Of a DNA stretch of 64,000 nucleotides, positions 34,528 to 43,881 are shown in pieces; within the stretch, counting starts at the first letter, position 1; each line of letters starts with the position of its first letter. The position numbers and the translations under genes were made by a program. The notes under the pieces are model-generated. The model was not told where the DNA came from, searched no databases, and saw nothing but the letters and a program-made list of their open reading frames with translations. Origin of the DNA: CBDBES01 sp965204465 (GTDB lineage: Bacteria; Spirochaetota; Leptospiria; Turneriellales; CBDBES01); assembly GCA_965204465.1 (NCBI GenBank), contig OZ241995.1, forward strand, positions 1,054,001 through 1,118,000, written 5' to 3'.

Positions 34528-35904
34528 ATGATCAGAATCTTAACTACTATATTTAATATACCAGATTTAAGGAATAAAATACTCTTTACCATTGGAATGT
34601 TGATCGTATTCAGAATCGGGGCGCATATCACAGTACCAGGGGTTAATTTTCAGGTCTTAGATGAATATCTTCAATCCACTTATGGAGGAGAACAGGGCCT
34701 TACCTATTACATTGATCTATTTGCTGGAGGCGCTTTTAAAAGGCTTTCTTTATTTGCTTTAGGAATTATGCCTTATATTTCGGCTTCCATCATAATGCAG
34801 CTATTAATGGTCATGGTACCTTCTTTACAACGTCTTCAAAAAGAAGGAGACTTTGGCAGGAGAAAAGTTAATCAATATACCCGTTATGGTACGGTATTCT
34901 TATGTGCTGCTCAATCCTATGGAATCACTATTTATATAAAATCTTTGCATGAAGAGATATTAGGCCAAAACCCAAATAGTTTTCTAATTGATGGTGGTCC
35001 CAGTATGGCTTTTATCCTAATGACAATGCTTGCTATAACCACAGGTACGATTGTTTTGATGTGGATCGGCGAATTGATCACAGAAAGGGGTATCGGCAAT
35101 GGTATTTCTTTATTGATCTTTGCAGGGATCATAGCCGGGGCTCCCCCTGCCATTGGACAATTCGTTTTAGATATTCAAAAAGATCAGGTGGAAGTGATAT
35201 TGGCCTTGATCTTATTTTTAATTTTTATCATTATGATTGGGCTGTCTATTATTTTAACCGAAGGAGTTCGAAAAATTCCTTTGCAATATGGCAAACGTAT
35301 TGTGGGTCGTAGGATGGTACAGGCTTCCAGCCAGTCTTTACCCATCAAAGTAAATGCAGCGAACGTAATGCCCATTATTTTTGCCTCTTCTTTGATGTTA
35401 TTTCCCACTCAAATTGCCTCTTATTTAAGAGGTGATTACCAGGAATTTGCTTCTATTTTAACAAGTTATTTAGCTCCAGGCACCATAAGTTATATGTTGA
35501 TCTATGTTGTTTTGATCATATTTTTTGCTTATTTTTATACGGCTATCCAATATAACCCTAAAGATCTTGCTGAAGCACTCAAAAAGAATGGTGGTTATAT
35601 TCCGGGTATCCGACCGGGGGTGCAAACAGAAGATTACATTCAGAAAATATTGAATAGGATCACTCTTTCGGGAGCCATATTTCTGGCATTTATCGCCATA
35701 GCTCCTGATCTGATCATCGAAATGTGGAATCTACAGAAATTTCGTAATATGGCATATTTATTTGGAGGGACTTCCCTTTTGATCATTGTAGGGGTTGCTT
35801 TAGATACTTTGAAGCAAATTGAATCCCAGCTTTTAATGAGACATTATGAAGGCTTTATGGATAAAAGTAGAAAAACAGTCTCGAGGCCAAGAATGGTCAG
35901 GTAA
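34528..35904 (+). CDS. secY: Preprotein translocase channel SecY
   Basis: 458 residues with ten hydrophobic helices. It has LFAGGAFKRLSLFALGIMPY (plug region), ITERGIGNGISLLIFAGI, RKIPLQYGKR in the large cytosolic loop, and NPKDLAEALKKNGGYIPGIRPG. SecY with SecE (28505) and SecG forms the inner-membrane protein-conducting channel. The adk ATG overlaps its TAA. Confidence 0.96.
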   Translation: MIRILTTIFNIPDLRNKILFTIGMLIVFRIGAHITVPGVNFQVLDEYLQSTYGGEQGLTYYIDLFAGGAFKRLSLFALGIMPYISASIIMQLLMVMVPSLQRLQKEGDFGRRKVNQYTRYGTVFLCAAQSYGITIYIKSLHEEILGQNPNSFLIDGGPSMAFILMTMLAITTGTIVLMWIGELITERGIGNGISLLIFAGIIAGAPPAIGQFVLDIQKDQVEVILALILFLIFIIMIGLSIILTEGVRKIPLQYGKRIVGRRMVQASSQSLPIKVNAANVMPIIFASSLMLFPTQIASYLRGDYQEFASILTSYLAPGTISYMLIYVVLIIFFAYFYTAIQYNPKDLAEALKKNGGYIPGIRPGVQTEDYIQKILNRITLSGAIFLAFIAIAPDLIIEMWNLQKFRNMAYLFGGTSLLIIVGVALDTLKQIESQLLMRHYEGFMDKSRKTVSRPRMVR

Positions 35905-36491
35905 TGGATGATCTATTCATGAATTTAATTTTTATGGGAGCTCCGGGAGCCGGAAAAGGAACCCAGGCTGCAATTCTTTGTGACCGCTTCAATATTCCTA
36001 AAATATCTACGGGAGATATTCTAAGAGAAGCGGTAGAGAATAAAATAGACTTTAGAGAAAAAGTGAATTCCTTTATAGACAAAGGGAAATTAGTTCCGGA
36101 TGACATTGTCGTTGATATTATCCGAGAGAGGATCATCCAGGAAGATTGCAAAGCTGGTTTTCTTTTAGATGGTTTTCCTCGTAATCATATCCAGGCGGAG
36201 GCCCTGGATAAAATACTAGCAGAAAATGATATTGAAATTGATAAAGTGGTTTATTTTGATGTGGATCATGCAAATCTGATGAAAAGATTATTAAAAAGGT
36301 CTGAGTTAGAGGGCCGCTCTGATGATAATGAAGCTTCTATTGAAAATCGCTTAAATGTATTTCATACCAGTACAAAGCCTCTTTTGAATTATTATGATAC
36401 AAAAAGAAAGTTAATATGCGTACTCGGACAGGGAACCGTAGAAGAGGTATCCTTCAGAGTGCAGGAAGCGCTTAATTTACATGTCCATTAG
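35904..36491 (+). CDS. adk: Adenylate kinase
   Basis: 195 residues. The P-loop is GAPGAGKGTQ; PKISTGDILREAV, GFLLDGFPRN and ENRLNVF are the other active-site blocks. The LID is the short form with no zinc cysteines. Interconverts ATP + AMP and 2 ADP. ATG 35904 overlaps the secY stop; ATG 35919 (MNLIFMGAPG) is a shorter alternative nearer the family N-terminus. Confidence 0.95.
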   Translation: MDDLFMNLIFMGAPGAGKGTQAAILCDRFNIPKISTGDILREAVENKIDFREKVNSFIDKGKLVPDDIVVDIIRERIIQEDCKAGFLLDGFPRNHIQAEALDKILAENDIEIDKVVYFDVDHANLMKRLLKRSELEGRSDDNEASIENRLNVFHTSTKPLLNYYDTKRKLICVLGQGTVEEVSFRVQEALNLHVH

Positions 36492-37308
36492 AATTTATAC
36501 TGCTAAAGAAATCCAAAATGTAATAGACTCAGGTACTATTGCTTATGAAACTCATATGCATTTAACAGAACATCTCTCTCCAGGTATATCCACCTATGAT
36601 CTGGATCGCATTGCTTATGAATATATTTGTGAACAAGGTGGTAAACCGGCTTTTTTAGGTTACCAAGGTTATCAAGCTACTCTATGTACATCCTTAAATG
36701 ATGCTGTTGTTCATGGTCTTCCGTCGGAGAATGATATTTTAAAAGAAGGAGATATATTAGGTATTGACCTTGGAGTTCTTTATAATGGATATTACTCAGA
36801 TACTGCCTGGACATGGCCCATTGGGGAAATCTCTGAAAATGCAAAAAGATTAATCAAAGTAACCCAGGAATCTCTTTATCATGGTATTAAAAATGCTCGT
36901 CCCGGGAATCGTATTGGTATGATCGGGGCAAGTGTTCAAAAACATGCAGAGTCAAATGGATATTCAGTGGTTCGCAGCCTTGTTGGACATGGAGTAGGTC
37001 GCTCCATACATGAAGAACCACAGGTTCCTAACTTTGGGAAAAAAAATGATGGTCCAAAGATCAGACCTGGAATGATACTTGCAATTGAGCCAATGATCAA
37101 TGAAGGCCATTATGATGTGTTTACGGATGAGGATCAATGGACTATAAGAACAAAAGATAATTCTTTAAGCGTTCATTTTGAGCATACAATTGCCATAAAT
37201 AGTAAAGGAACATTGATTTGTACTTTACCGCATGGATCGGAAATAAATGTATTCACTATAATGGATCATCAAAAAAATAAGAAAGATACTTTGAAAAATA
37301 TTAGCTGA
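36481..37308 (+). CDS. map: Methionine aminopeptidase type I
   Basis: 275 residues. Metal ligands appear in DLGVLYNGYYSDTAWTW (two Asp), VGHGVGRSIHEEP (His), AIEPMINEG (Glu) and VHFEHTIAI (Glu). CTSLNDAVVHGLP is the substrate-side His block. It removes N-terminal Met in the cytosol. It overlaps adk by 11 bases. infA, which commonly follows map, is missing; rpmJ comes next. Confidence 0.95.
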   Translation: MSIRIYTAKEIQNVIDSGTIAYETHMHLTEHLSPGISTYDLDRIAYEYICEQGGKPAFLGYQGYQATLCTSLNDAVVHGLPSENDILKEGDILGIDLGVLYNGYYSDTAWTWPIGEISENAKRLIKVTQESLYHGIKNARPGNRIGMIGASVQKHAESNGYSVVRSLVGHGVGRSIHEEPQVPNFGKKNDGPKIRPGMILAIEPMINEGHYDVFTDEDQWTIRTKDNSLSVHFEHTIAINSKGTLICTLPHGSEINVFTIMDHQKNKKDTLKNIS

Positions 37309-37352
37309 TTTTTAGAATATGACAAATGATCGTATATTAAGAGAATTAAAAT

Positions 37353-37469
37353 ATGAAGGTTAAGACATCCGTTAAAATAATTTGCTCTTCCTGCAAAATT
37401 ATTCGCAGGAAAGGTGTAGTAAGGGTTATCTGTAGCGCGAATCCAAGGCATAAGCAGCGTCAAAAATGA
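37353..37469 (+). CDS. rpmJ: 50S ribosomal protein L36 (bL36)
   Basis: 38 residues, MKVKTSVKIICSSCKIIRRK then GVVRVICSANPRHKQRQK. The zinc site is C-x2-C-x12-C plus His. Short and easy to miss. 44 bp after map and 17 bp before rpsM. Confidence 0.96.
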   Translation: MKVKTSVKIICSSCKIIRRKGVVRVICSANPRHKQRQK

Positions 37470-37486
37470 TCCATTAAAATAGTATT

Positions 37487-37852
37487 ATGGCTAGAATTGC
37501 AGGAATCGATTTACCAGCGAATAAGAGAATGGAAATAGGACTTACCTATATCTACGGAATAGGTAAAAGTAGATCCAATGAAATATTGAAAAAAGCAGGT
37601 ATTGATAAGAACATAAAAGTAAAAGACCTAACGGAAGAAAACACCACCAAGCTACGTCAGATTGTTGAAAAAGACTATAGAGTTGAAGGAGAATTGAGAA
37701 GCGCGATTGCTATAAACATTAAACGATTAGTTGATATAAATAGTTATCGTGGATCAAGACATCAAAGAAGACTTCCTGTAAGAGGGCAACGAACTAAAAC
37801 AAATGCAAGGAGTAGAAAAGGTAGGCGTACTTCTGTTTCTGGAAAAAAATAA
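37487..37852 (+). CDS. rpsM: 30S ribosomal protein S13 (uS13)
   Basis: 121 residues: MARIAGIDLPANKRMEIGLT at the start, YIYGIGKSRSNEIL, then the end RGSRHQRRLPVRGQRTKTNA. S13 is in the 30S head and bridges to L5. Confidence 0.96.
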   Translation: MARIAGIDLPANKRMEIGLTYIYGIGKSRSNEILKKAGIDKNIKVKDLTEENTTKLRQIVEKDYRVEGELRSAIAINIKRLVDINSYRGSRHQRRLPVRGQRTKTNARSRKGRRTSVSGKK

Positions 37853-37863
37853 ATGGAGAATAT

Positions 37864-38265
37864 ATGGCACAAGCAACTCAGAAAAAAAAGATAAAGAAGA
37901 GCAAAAAAGATAAGGCAAAAATAGCAAAAGGGCAACTCTATATTAATGCTACTTTTAATAATACGATCATTACTGCGACTGATATGAAGGGAGATGTACT
38001 TGCATGGGCTTCAGGAGGTTCTATGGAATTCAAGGGATCCCGAAAATCGACTCCTTATGCGGCTCAGATGGCTGCGAGAAAAGTAGTCGAAGATGCAAAA
38101 AAGCTAGGCATGCAGGAAATAAATGTTTTTATAAAAGGCCCTGGAGTCGGTAGAGAAAGTGTGGTACGCGCAATTGCTGCTTCTGGCTTAAAGATCAAGT
38201 TCATAAAAGATGTAACTCCTATTCCACATAATGGATGCAGACCGCGCAAAAAGAGGAGAGTGTAG
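37864..38265 (+). CDS. rpsK: 30S ribosomal protein S11 (uS11)
   Basis: 133 residues. It has INATFNNTIITATDMKGDVL, WASGGSMEFKGSRKSTPYAA and the late IPHNGCRPRKKRRV. It lies in the 30S platform. The first 20 residues are Lys-rich. Confidence 0.96.
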   Translation: MAQATQKKKIKKSKKDKAKIAKGQLYINATFNNTIITATDMKGDVLAWASGGSMEFKGSRKSTPYAAQMAARKVVEDAKKLGMQEINVFIKGPGVGRESVVRAIAASGLKIKFIKDVTPIPHNGCRPRKKRRV

Positions 38266-38269
38266 TAGT

Positions 38270-38899
38270 ATGGCAAGATACAGAGGACCTGTTTGTAAAC
38301 TATGTAGAAGAGAAGGCCTAAAGCTTTTCTTAAAAGGACAGAGATGTCTTACTGAAAAATGTACTTTTAATCATCGTAAGGACCCCCCAGGGCCACCACT
38401 CAAACGAAAAACCCAGCTTACGGGTTATGCCGCCCAATTAAGGGAAAAACAGAAAGTGAAAAGAATCTATGGCGTTCTGGAAAAGCCTTTCCATAATTAT
38501 TTTAAAAAGGCTCAAAGGATGAAAGGTATAACCGGTGAAAACTTACTTATTTTGTTAGAAAAGCGCTTAGATAATACACTCTATAGAATGGGATTGGTTT
38601 CTTCCAGAGCCCAAGCCAGAAATATAATCAGTCATGGGCATGTCTATGTGAGTGGGAAAAAAGTGAATATTGCTTCCTATAGTGTTAAATTAAATGATAC
38701 GATCTCAGTAAGCGAGAAAAAGTCCATTGCATCTTTGATCGAATCAAATATTGAGGTAGCCAGGGGGATAGGTTTGATCGCAGATTGGATTGAACTTTCT
38801 GAAAATGGAAAGTCTGGAAAAATAATTAAGTATCCATCCAGGGAAAATGTTGACATACCAACCAAAGAACAAGTTATTGTGGAGTTATATTCAAAATAG
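38270..38899 (+). CDS. rpsD: 30S ribosomal protein S4, zinc type (uS4)
   Basis: 209 residues from ATG 38270 (MARYRGPVCKLCRREG). A frame from 38231 adds 13 residues inside rpsK and is unlikely. Four Cys (CKLC, then RCLTEKC) mark the zinc form; RLDNTLYRMGLVSSRAQARN is the S4 RNA-binding motif. Primary 16S binder. Five bases after rpsK. Confidence 0.95.
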   Translation: MARYRGPVCKLCRREGLKLFLKGQRCLTEKCTFNHRKDPPGPPLKRKTQLTGYAAQLREKQKVKRIYGVLEKPFHNYFKKAQRMKGITGENLLILLEKRLDNTLYRMGLVSSRAQARNIISHGHVYVSGKKVNIASYSVKLNDTISVSEKKSIASLIESNIEVARGIGLIADWIELSENGKSGKIIKYPSRENVDIPTKEQVIVELYSK

Positions 38900-38938
38900 G
38901 TTAAAGTTTACTACCAAAAAATTTAAGGAGTTCATTAA

Positions 38939-39952
38939 ATGGAAATTACAGATAAAGATCAAAATGTTACAGCAAAAAATGTTCCTAAGAATCTTCTGAA
39001 AGGGCTAAAGCGCCCCAATGCAGTTGAATTCTATCATGTGGATAAAAGACAGGATTATGGCAAGTTCGTTGCAGAACCCTTTGAAAAGGGGTTTGGTACA
39101 ACGATCGGTAATTCTTTGAGACGAGTACTCATGTCTTATATTGAAGGCACTGCCATTGTTGCGGTAAAGATAGAAGGTGCTGACCATGAATTTAGTGTCA
39201 TCCCAGGCGTCACAGAAGATGTTCCCAGAATTATTCTAAATTTGAAGAAAATAAGATTTCAATATGAAGAGAATGGGCCATTGACCTTAGAGATCCGTAA
39301 AAAAGGAGCTGGCTTTTTGCTGGCATCTGATTTAAATATAGATTCTCGTATAAAGGTGGTCAATCCAGATATTATTATCGCTCACATGAATGAAAAAGCA
39401 GATATTCATATGACATTGCAAATCAATAAAGGAAGGGGATATTTGCCTTCAGAAGTTACGAAGAAAATGATAGATGATGTAGGAGTGATTCCAATTGATG
39501 CTCTTTTTTCTCCTGTCAAAAAGGTAAATTTTGAAATCAGTGAAATACGTGTTGGCCAACGCACAGATTATGATAAACTGATTCTGGAGGTTTGGACAGA
39601 TGAAACCAGTACGCCTGAAGATGTAGTGGCTTATGCTGCCAAGATATTGAAAGAACATCTTTCTGTATTCATTAATTTTGAAGAGGAATTGTATGAAGAA
39701 GAAGGTGCAGATGAAATAAACGAAGAATTAAAAGCAATCTTGAATACTTCTTTAGAAGCATTGGAATTTTCTATAAGAACTTTTGCCGTATTGAAGAGTC
39801 TGGATATGAAAACTGTCCAAAGTCTGGTTACCAGTAGATGTGAAGAAGATCTTAGAAAGAGCAAGCATTATTCAGATAAAGTTCTTCTTCAAATTAAAAG
39901 TAAGGTTGCTGAATTAGGACTTTCATTTGAGATGAGAGAATTGTCTGAATGA
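38939..39952 (+). CDS. rpoA: RNA polymerase alpha subunit
   Basis: 337 residues. The N-terminal dimerisation domain has FVAEPFEKGFGTTIGNSLRR and VLMSYIEGTAI, then DVPRIILNLK. The C-terminal domain (about 260-337) has LEALEFSIRTFAVLKSLDMK, the UP-element and activator surface. A strong AAGGAG at 38925-38930 precedes the ATG. Normal position between rpsD and rplQ. Confidence 0.96.
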   Translation: MEITDKDQNVTAKNVPKNLLKGLKRPNAVEFYHVDKRQDYGKFVAEPFEKGFGTTIGNSLRRVLMSYIEGTAIVAVKIEGADHEFSVIPGVTEDVPRIILNLKKIRFQYEENGPLTLEIRKKGAGFLLASDLNIDSRIKVVNPDIIIAHMNEKADIHMTLQINKGRGYLPSEVTKKMIDDVGVIPIDALFSPVKKVNFEISEIRVGQRTDYDKLILEVWTDETSTPEDVVAYAAKILKEHLSVFINFEEELYEEEGADEINEELKAILNTSLEALEFSIRTFAVLKSLDMKTVQSLVTSRCEEDLRKSKHYSDKVLLQIKSKVAELGLSFEMRELSE

Positions 39953-39958
39953 TCTATA

Positions 39959-40477
39959 ATGAGAAAGCAAAATAAAGTAAAGCAGCTACAAAGAAACAGT
40001 GAACACAGGAATGCTCTTTTAAAAGGAATGGCAGAGAGCTTATTCTACCATGAAAGAATTACAAGTACAGTTGCCAAAATCAAGACAGTAAGACGATTCA
40101 GCGAAAAACTGATCACCCGCGCTAAGAAGAATTTAGAACAAAATATTACTCAAGAGAGTAAACTGCATAACATCAGACTGGTTAATAGATACATAAAAAA
40201 CAAAGAAGTAATAAGAAAATTATTCCAGGATATCATCGTTCGTAATAAAGATAGAAATGGTGGATATACCAGAATAATTAAGTTAGGTTTTAGAAATTCT
40301 GATAAATCTGAAATGGCATTGTTGGAATTGGTGAATAAAAAAGATATTGCAGTTTTAAAAAGCGAACGCAAAGAAATGAGGTCTAATTTTTCAAAGAAAA
40401 AGAAAGGGAAATCTTTGATAGAGGATTCTAAGAAGCTTGATGAAAAAAATAAGATTGATGAAAAAAAGGAAACCTGA
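39959..40477 (+). CDS. rplQ: 50S ribosomal protein L17 (bL17) with C-terminal extension
   Basis: 172 residues against about 120 usually. The core has NRNS-type start QLQRNSEHRNALLKGMAESL, ERITSTVAKIKTVRRFSEKLI, and DRNGGYTRIIKLGFRNSD. The last 45 residues are Lys/Glu/Ser-rich. It is the last gene of the ribosomal block; no clear terminator hairpin follows. Confidence 0.94.
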   Translation: MRKQNKVKQLQRNSEHRNALLKGMAESLFYHERITSTVAKIKTVRRFSEKLITRAKKNLEQNITQESKLHNIRLVNRYIKNKEVIRKLFQDIIVRNKDRNGGYTRIIKLGFRNSDKSEMALLELVNKKDIAVLKSERKEMRSNFSKKKKGKSLIEDSKKLDEKNKIDEKKET

Positions 40478-40586
40478 AAGACACTCCAAATGTTCTTGCT
40501 CTTTAAATACTTTCACCTATCCTATTTTGCAGAATTAAATAAGAATATGAATTAAGAACCAGACCGTTATTGGTATTCTAATAAAG

Positions 40587-40672
<86 letters not shown>

Positions 40673-40689
40673 GTAATGATCAGATTGGT

Positions 40690-42633
40690 ATGGGAATTTT
40701 TTTAGACAAGATCAATTCTAATGAACATTTAAAAAAACTTTCTTTAGATCAATTGCCTGTTCTTTGCCAAGAAATAAGGGATCTACTTGTAAATGTACTA
40801 AGCAAAACAGGGGGACATCTTGCTTCTAATTTAGGAGCTGTTGAATTCACCGTAGCTTTGCATTATGTTTTTGATTCTCCCAGGGATAAATTTTGCTGGG
40901 ATGTTGGTCACCAGGCTTATGTTCATAAGATATTAACCGGTAGAAAAAATAAATTAAAAACTGTCAGAATGACTTCTGGTCTTTCTGGTTTCCCTAATAT
41001 ATTTGAATCAAAGCATGATCAATATAGTACAGGTCATGCGGGTACTTCTATCAGCCAGGCTCTTGGAGAAGCGGTGGCCAGAGACCATAAGTTAAAATCT
41101 AAAAAGATCAAAAAATCTTATAATGTAGTGGCTATTACAGGTGATGCCTCCATTGCTTCTGGTCTTTCTTTTGAGGCTTTAAATCATTCGGGATATGTAA
41201 AATCTCCTTTTCTGATCATATTGAATGACAATGAAATGAGCATTTCACCCAATGTAGGAGCTTTAAATTATACTTTTAGCAATTTTATAAGTAATCAAAC
41301 TTATACTCAAAAAAGAAAATTATTCTATAAAATATTAAAAAAAATTCCTGTTATTGGCTTACTTTTGGATCATTTTTTCTCTAGAGTAAGAATATCCTTA
41401 AAAAATTTTATCACCGAAAACCATTTTTTTGAAAGCTTTGGTTTCCGCTACATGGGGCCTATAGATGGACATGATGTGATCAAATTAGTTAGAATATTAA
41501 ATAATCTGAAAAAACTTGAAAGCCCTACTATATTGCATTTGATCACTAAAAAAGGGAAGGGATATAAACCAGCTGAGAAAGATCCTGTTGGTTATCATGG
41601 GGTAAAACCATTTGAAGCCAAGAAAGGCAATATGCGATCTTCAGGGGATAAATGGCCAATGAGCAAATTTGTGGGAGAATGTATATCTGAATTGGCTAAA
41701 AAACAAAAAAAAATTTATGTCATTACACCCGCTATGAAAGAAGGATCTGGATTAGTGAATTTTGCAAAGAAACATACTAAGAATTTTTTTGATGTAGGCA
41801 TTGCAGAACAACATTCAGTTACATTTTCGGGTTCGCTAGCAAAATCGGGAATGATTCCATTTCTATGTATCTATTCTACTTTCTTACAGAGAGCCTATGA
41901 TCAGTTGATCCAAGACGTTGCCTTAATGAATTTTCCAGTAAGATTTGTCATCGACCGCGCTGGATGTGTAGGAGGGGATGGAGAAACCCACCAGGGTCTA
42001 TATGATATTTCATACATGGCATGCATTCCTAATATGAGGATTCTGAGCGCTTCTAATCCAAAAGAATTAATGTGGATGCTCAGTTTTATGTCTAAATATA
42101 ATGATCATCCCATTTCTGTGAGATTTCCTAAAAAAGATTATAGTCCTGCTTATTTTCAGGAATGGCTGGATGATCCTGGTTATCCTAAAGATTGGTCTCC
42201 TTTTAAATCTGAAATCAAAGCAAAAGGAAAGGATGTCATTTTATTTACAGAAGGTACCACACTGGATATTGGCATGGAAACAAGAAAAATACTTGATTCT
42301 CAATCTATTCGTTTAGAAGTAGTTTCTTTAAAATCTTTAAGGCCATTGGATGAAGATACGATCAGTAAGTGCGTTCAAGATAAATCCATGGTATTCACTC
42401 TGGAAAACCATGTTCATACAGGGGGAGTTGGCCAGATCATGTTGAATCGCCTTTCTGCTTGTTTAAGAGATAAATATTTTCATTCTTATGCTTATCCGGA
42501 AAAGCCCATTCAACATGGTGATATCAAAGAAATTGAACATCAATACAGATTAGATGCAAAATCCTTAGCCTTTGATATTTATCAGAAATATTTGAAACAT
42601 TTAAAGGGTTTAAAGTCAATTTCATTTGCCTAA
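40690..42633 (+). CDS. dxs: 1-deoxy-D-xylulose-5-phosphate synthase
   Basis: About 647 residues from ATG 40690 (MGIFLDKINSNEHLKKLSLD), which matches DXS N-termini. A longer frame from 40624 runs through the tRNA-Leu and is rejected. The TPP site is GDASIASGLSFEALNHSG then LNDNEMSIS. Other blocks are KTGGHLASNLGAVE, WDVGHQAYVHKIL, DVGIAEQHSV and DRAGCVGGDGETHQG. First enzyme of the MEP isoprenoid pathway: pyruvate plus glyceraldehyde 3-phosphate gives DXP. Its TAA overlaps the ATG of the next gene. Confidence 0.95.
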   Translation: MGIFLDKINSNEHLKKLSLDQLPVLCQEIRDLLVNVLSKTGGHLASNLGAVEFTVALHYVFDSPRDKFCWDVGHQAYVHKILTGRKNKLKTVRMTSGLSGFPNIFESKHDQYSTGHAGTSISQALGEAVARDHKLKSKKIKKSYNVVAITGDASIASGLSFEALNHSGYVKSPFLIILNDNEMSISPNVGALNYTFSNFISNQTYTQKRKLFYKILKKIPVIGLLLDHFFSRVRISLKNFITENHFFESFGFRYMGPIDGHDVIKLVRILNNLKKLESPTILHLITKKGKGYKPAEKDPVGYHGVKPFEAKKGNMRSSGDKWPMSKFVGECISELAKKQKKIYVITPAMKEGSGLVNFAKKHTKNFFDVGIAEQHSVTFSGSLAKSGMIPFLCIYSTFLQRAYDQLIQDVALMNFPVRFVIDRAGCVGGDGETHQGLYDISYMACIPNMRILSASNPKELMWMLSFMSKYNDHPISVRFPKKDYSPAYFQEWLDDPGYPKDWSPFKSEIKAKGKDVILFTEGTTLDIGMETRKILDSQSIRLEVVSLKSLRPLDEDTISKCVQDKSMVFTLENHVHTGGVGQIMLNRLSACLRDKYFHSYAYPEKPIQHGDIKEIEHQYRLDAKSLAFDIYQKYLKHLKGLKSISFA

Positions 42634-43418
42634 TGAGTCAAAATAGTATAATAAAGAAGAAAGTTTCTTTTAAAAATAATTTTGGCCTTGAATTGGCTGG
42701 TGATCTGATATTGCCTTCTGATCATTCTACTAATTCTTTTTCTCTTTTTGCTCATTGTTTTACTTGTTCCAAAAATATAAAGGCAATGCATTATCTAACC
42801 ACTGCTTTGAATGCAGATGGCTTTGGTATTTTAAAATTTGATTTTACAGGACTAGGAGAAAGCAAAGGAGATTTTGCGGATACTAATTTTACCACCAACG
42901 TGCTGGATTTGATCTCTGCAGCTGATTTTCTAGAACAGCAATATGAAGCCCCCAAATTACTAGTAGGCCATTCTCTGGGAGGAGCTGCTGTTCTAGAGGC
43001 AGCATCCTGTATTCAATCTATTAAGGCAGTAGCCACAATAGGTGCCCCTTCTGATCCTCTGCATGTAAAACATCTATTCGAATATAAAGAAGAAGAAATC
43101 AATACATTGGGAGAAGCCGAGGTGTATTTGGATGGTAGGAAATTTAATATTAAAAAACAATTTCTACAAGACCTACAGAATTCGGATATAAAGGATCGTA
43201 TAGGAAATATGAAAAAGGCCTTATTGGTATTGCATTCACCATTGGATAAAACGGTAGGCATAGAAAATGCCTCTGAAATTTTTGAAGCGGCAAAACATCC
43301 TAAGAGTTTTATATCCCTTGACAAGGCAGATCATTTACTTATGGATAAAGAAGATGCCTTATATGCGGGATCTATGATCTCTTCTTGGGCTAAAAGATAT
43401 ATCCATAAGAATTCTTGA
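42633..43418 (+). CDS. Alpha/beta hydrolase
   Basis: 261 residues of the alpha/beta hydrolase fold. The nucleophile elbow is VGHSLGGAAVLEA (Ser), the Asp is probably in LHSPLDKTVGI, and the His in DKADHLLMD. HCFTCSKNIKAMHYLTTAL and FDFTGLGESKGDFADTNF are the blocks typical of the hydrolase domain found fused to, or beside, OsmC-like proteins. No OsmC domain is attached here. Substrate unknown; a serine esterase or thioesterase is plausible. It is translationally coupled to dxs. Confidence 0.82.
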   Translation: MSQNSIIKKKVSFKNNFGLELAGDLILPSDHSTNSFSLFAHCFTCSKNIKAMHYLTTALNADGFGILKFDFTGLGESKGDFADTNFTTNVLDLISAADFLEQQYEAPKLLVGHSLGGAAVLEAASCIQSIKAVATIGAPSDPLHVKHLFEYKEEEINTLGEAEVYLDGRKFNIKKQFLQDLQNSDIKDRIGNMKKALLVLHSPLDKTVGIENASEIFEAAKHPKSFISLDKADHLLMDKEDALYAGSMISSWAKRYIHKNS

Positions 43419-43837
43419 TAAAAAGAGGGGGGTATAAATGGAATCGCGTTCAACTTTTTATGCATATCTCTATAAAACATGGTGATTTTCTAGTAACTCC
43501 AAAATCCAATGATGCTGGTATTGATGGGATCATAAATGAAGATAAATTAGGTCTTGAAAAAATATACATTCAAGCAAAACGCTACAATGAAAACAAAGTT
43601 CGTGAAAAAGATATATGCAATTTTATCGGCGCCATGAGTGGAGATACCAGAAAAGGAGTTTTTGAAAGGACTTCTGATTTTGATGATCATGCTGTTAAAA
43701 AAGCCAGTGAAACCCATCATACAATAATTCTAATAAATGGGAATAAACTTGTTGATTTGATGTATGAATATAATGTTGGCTTGCAAGTTCATAATATTTA
43801 TGAGGTTAAAAAAATTGATGACGAATTTTTTGAGTAG
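43415..43837 (+). pseudogene. Mrr-type restriction endonuclease, N-terminally truncated
   Basis: 140 residues matching only the catalytic half of Mrr: DAGIDGIINEDKLG, IYIQAKRYNENKVREKDICN, FIGAMSGDTRKGVF and NGNKLVDLMYEYNVG. The PD-(D/E)xK residues appear as the Asp in GIDG and the Q-x-K of QAKR. The N-terminal winged-helix DNA-binding domain of Mrr is missing, and the first 35 residues do not align well. The frame opens with TTG (43415), overlapping the upstream stop. Mrr cuts methylated DNA; this remnant is probably inactive. The dead methyltransferase at 14.4 kb fits loss of restriction-modification. Confidence 0.7.
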
Positions 43838-43881
43838 AATTAGTCTTTCTCAGATATATTGAAATATTCTATACCCTAAAA

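Noticed and set aside
38231..38269. Earlier start for rpsD inside rpsK
   Set aside because: ATG 38270 gives the normal MARYRGP start and clean spacing.
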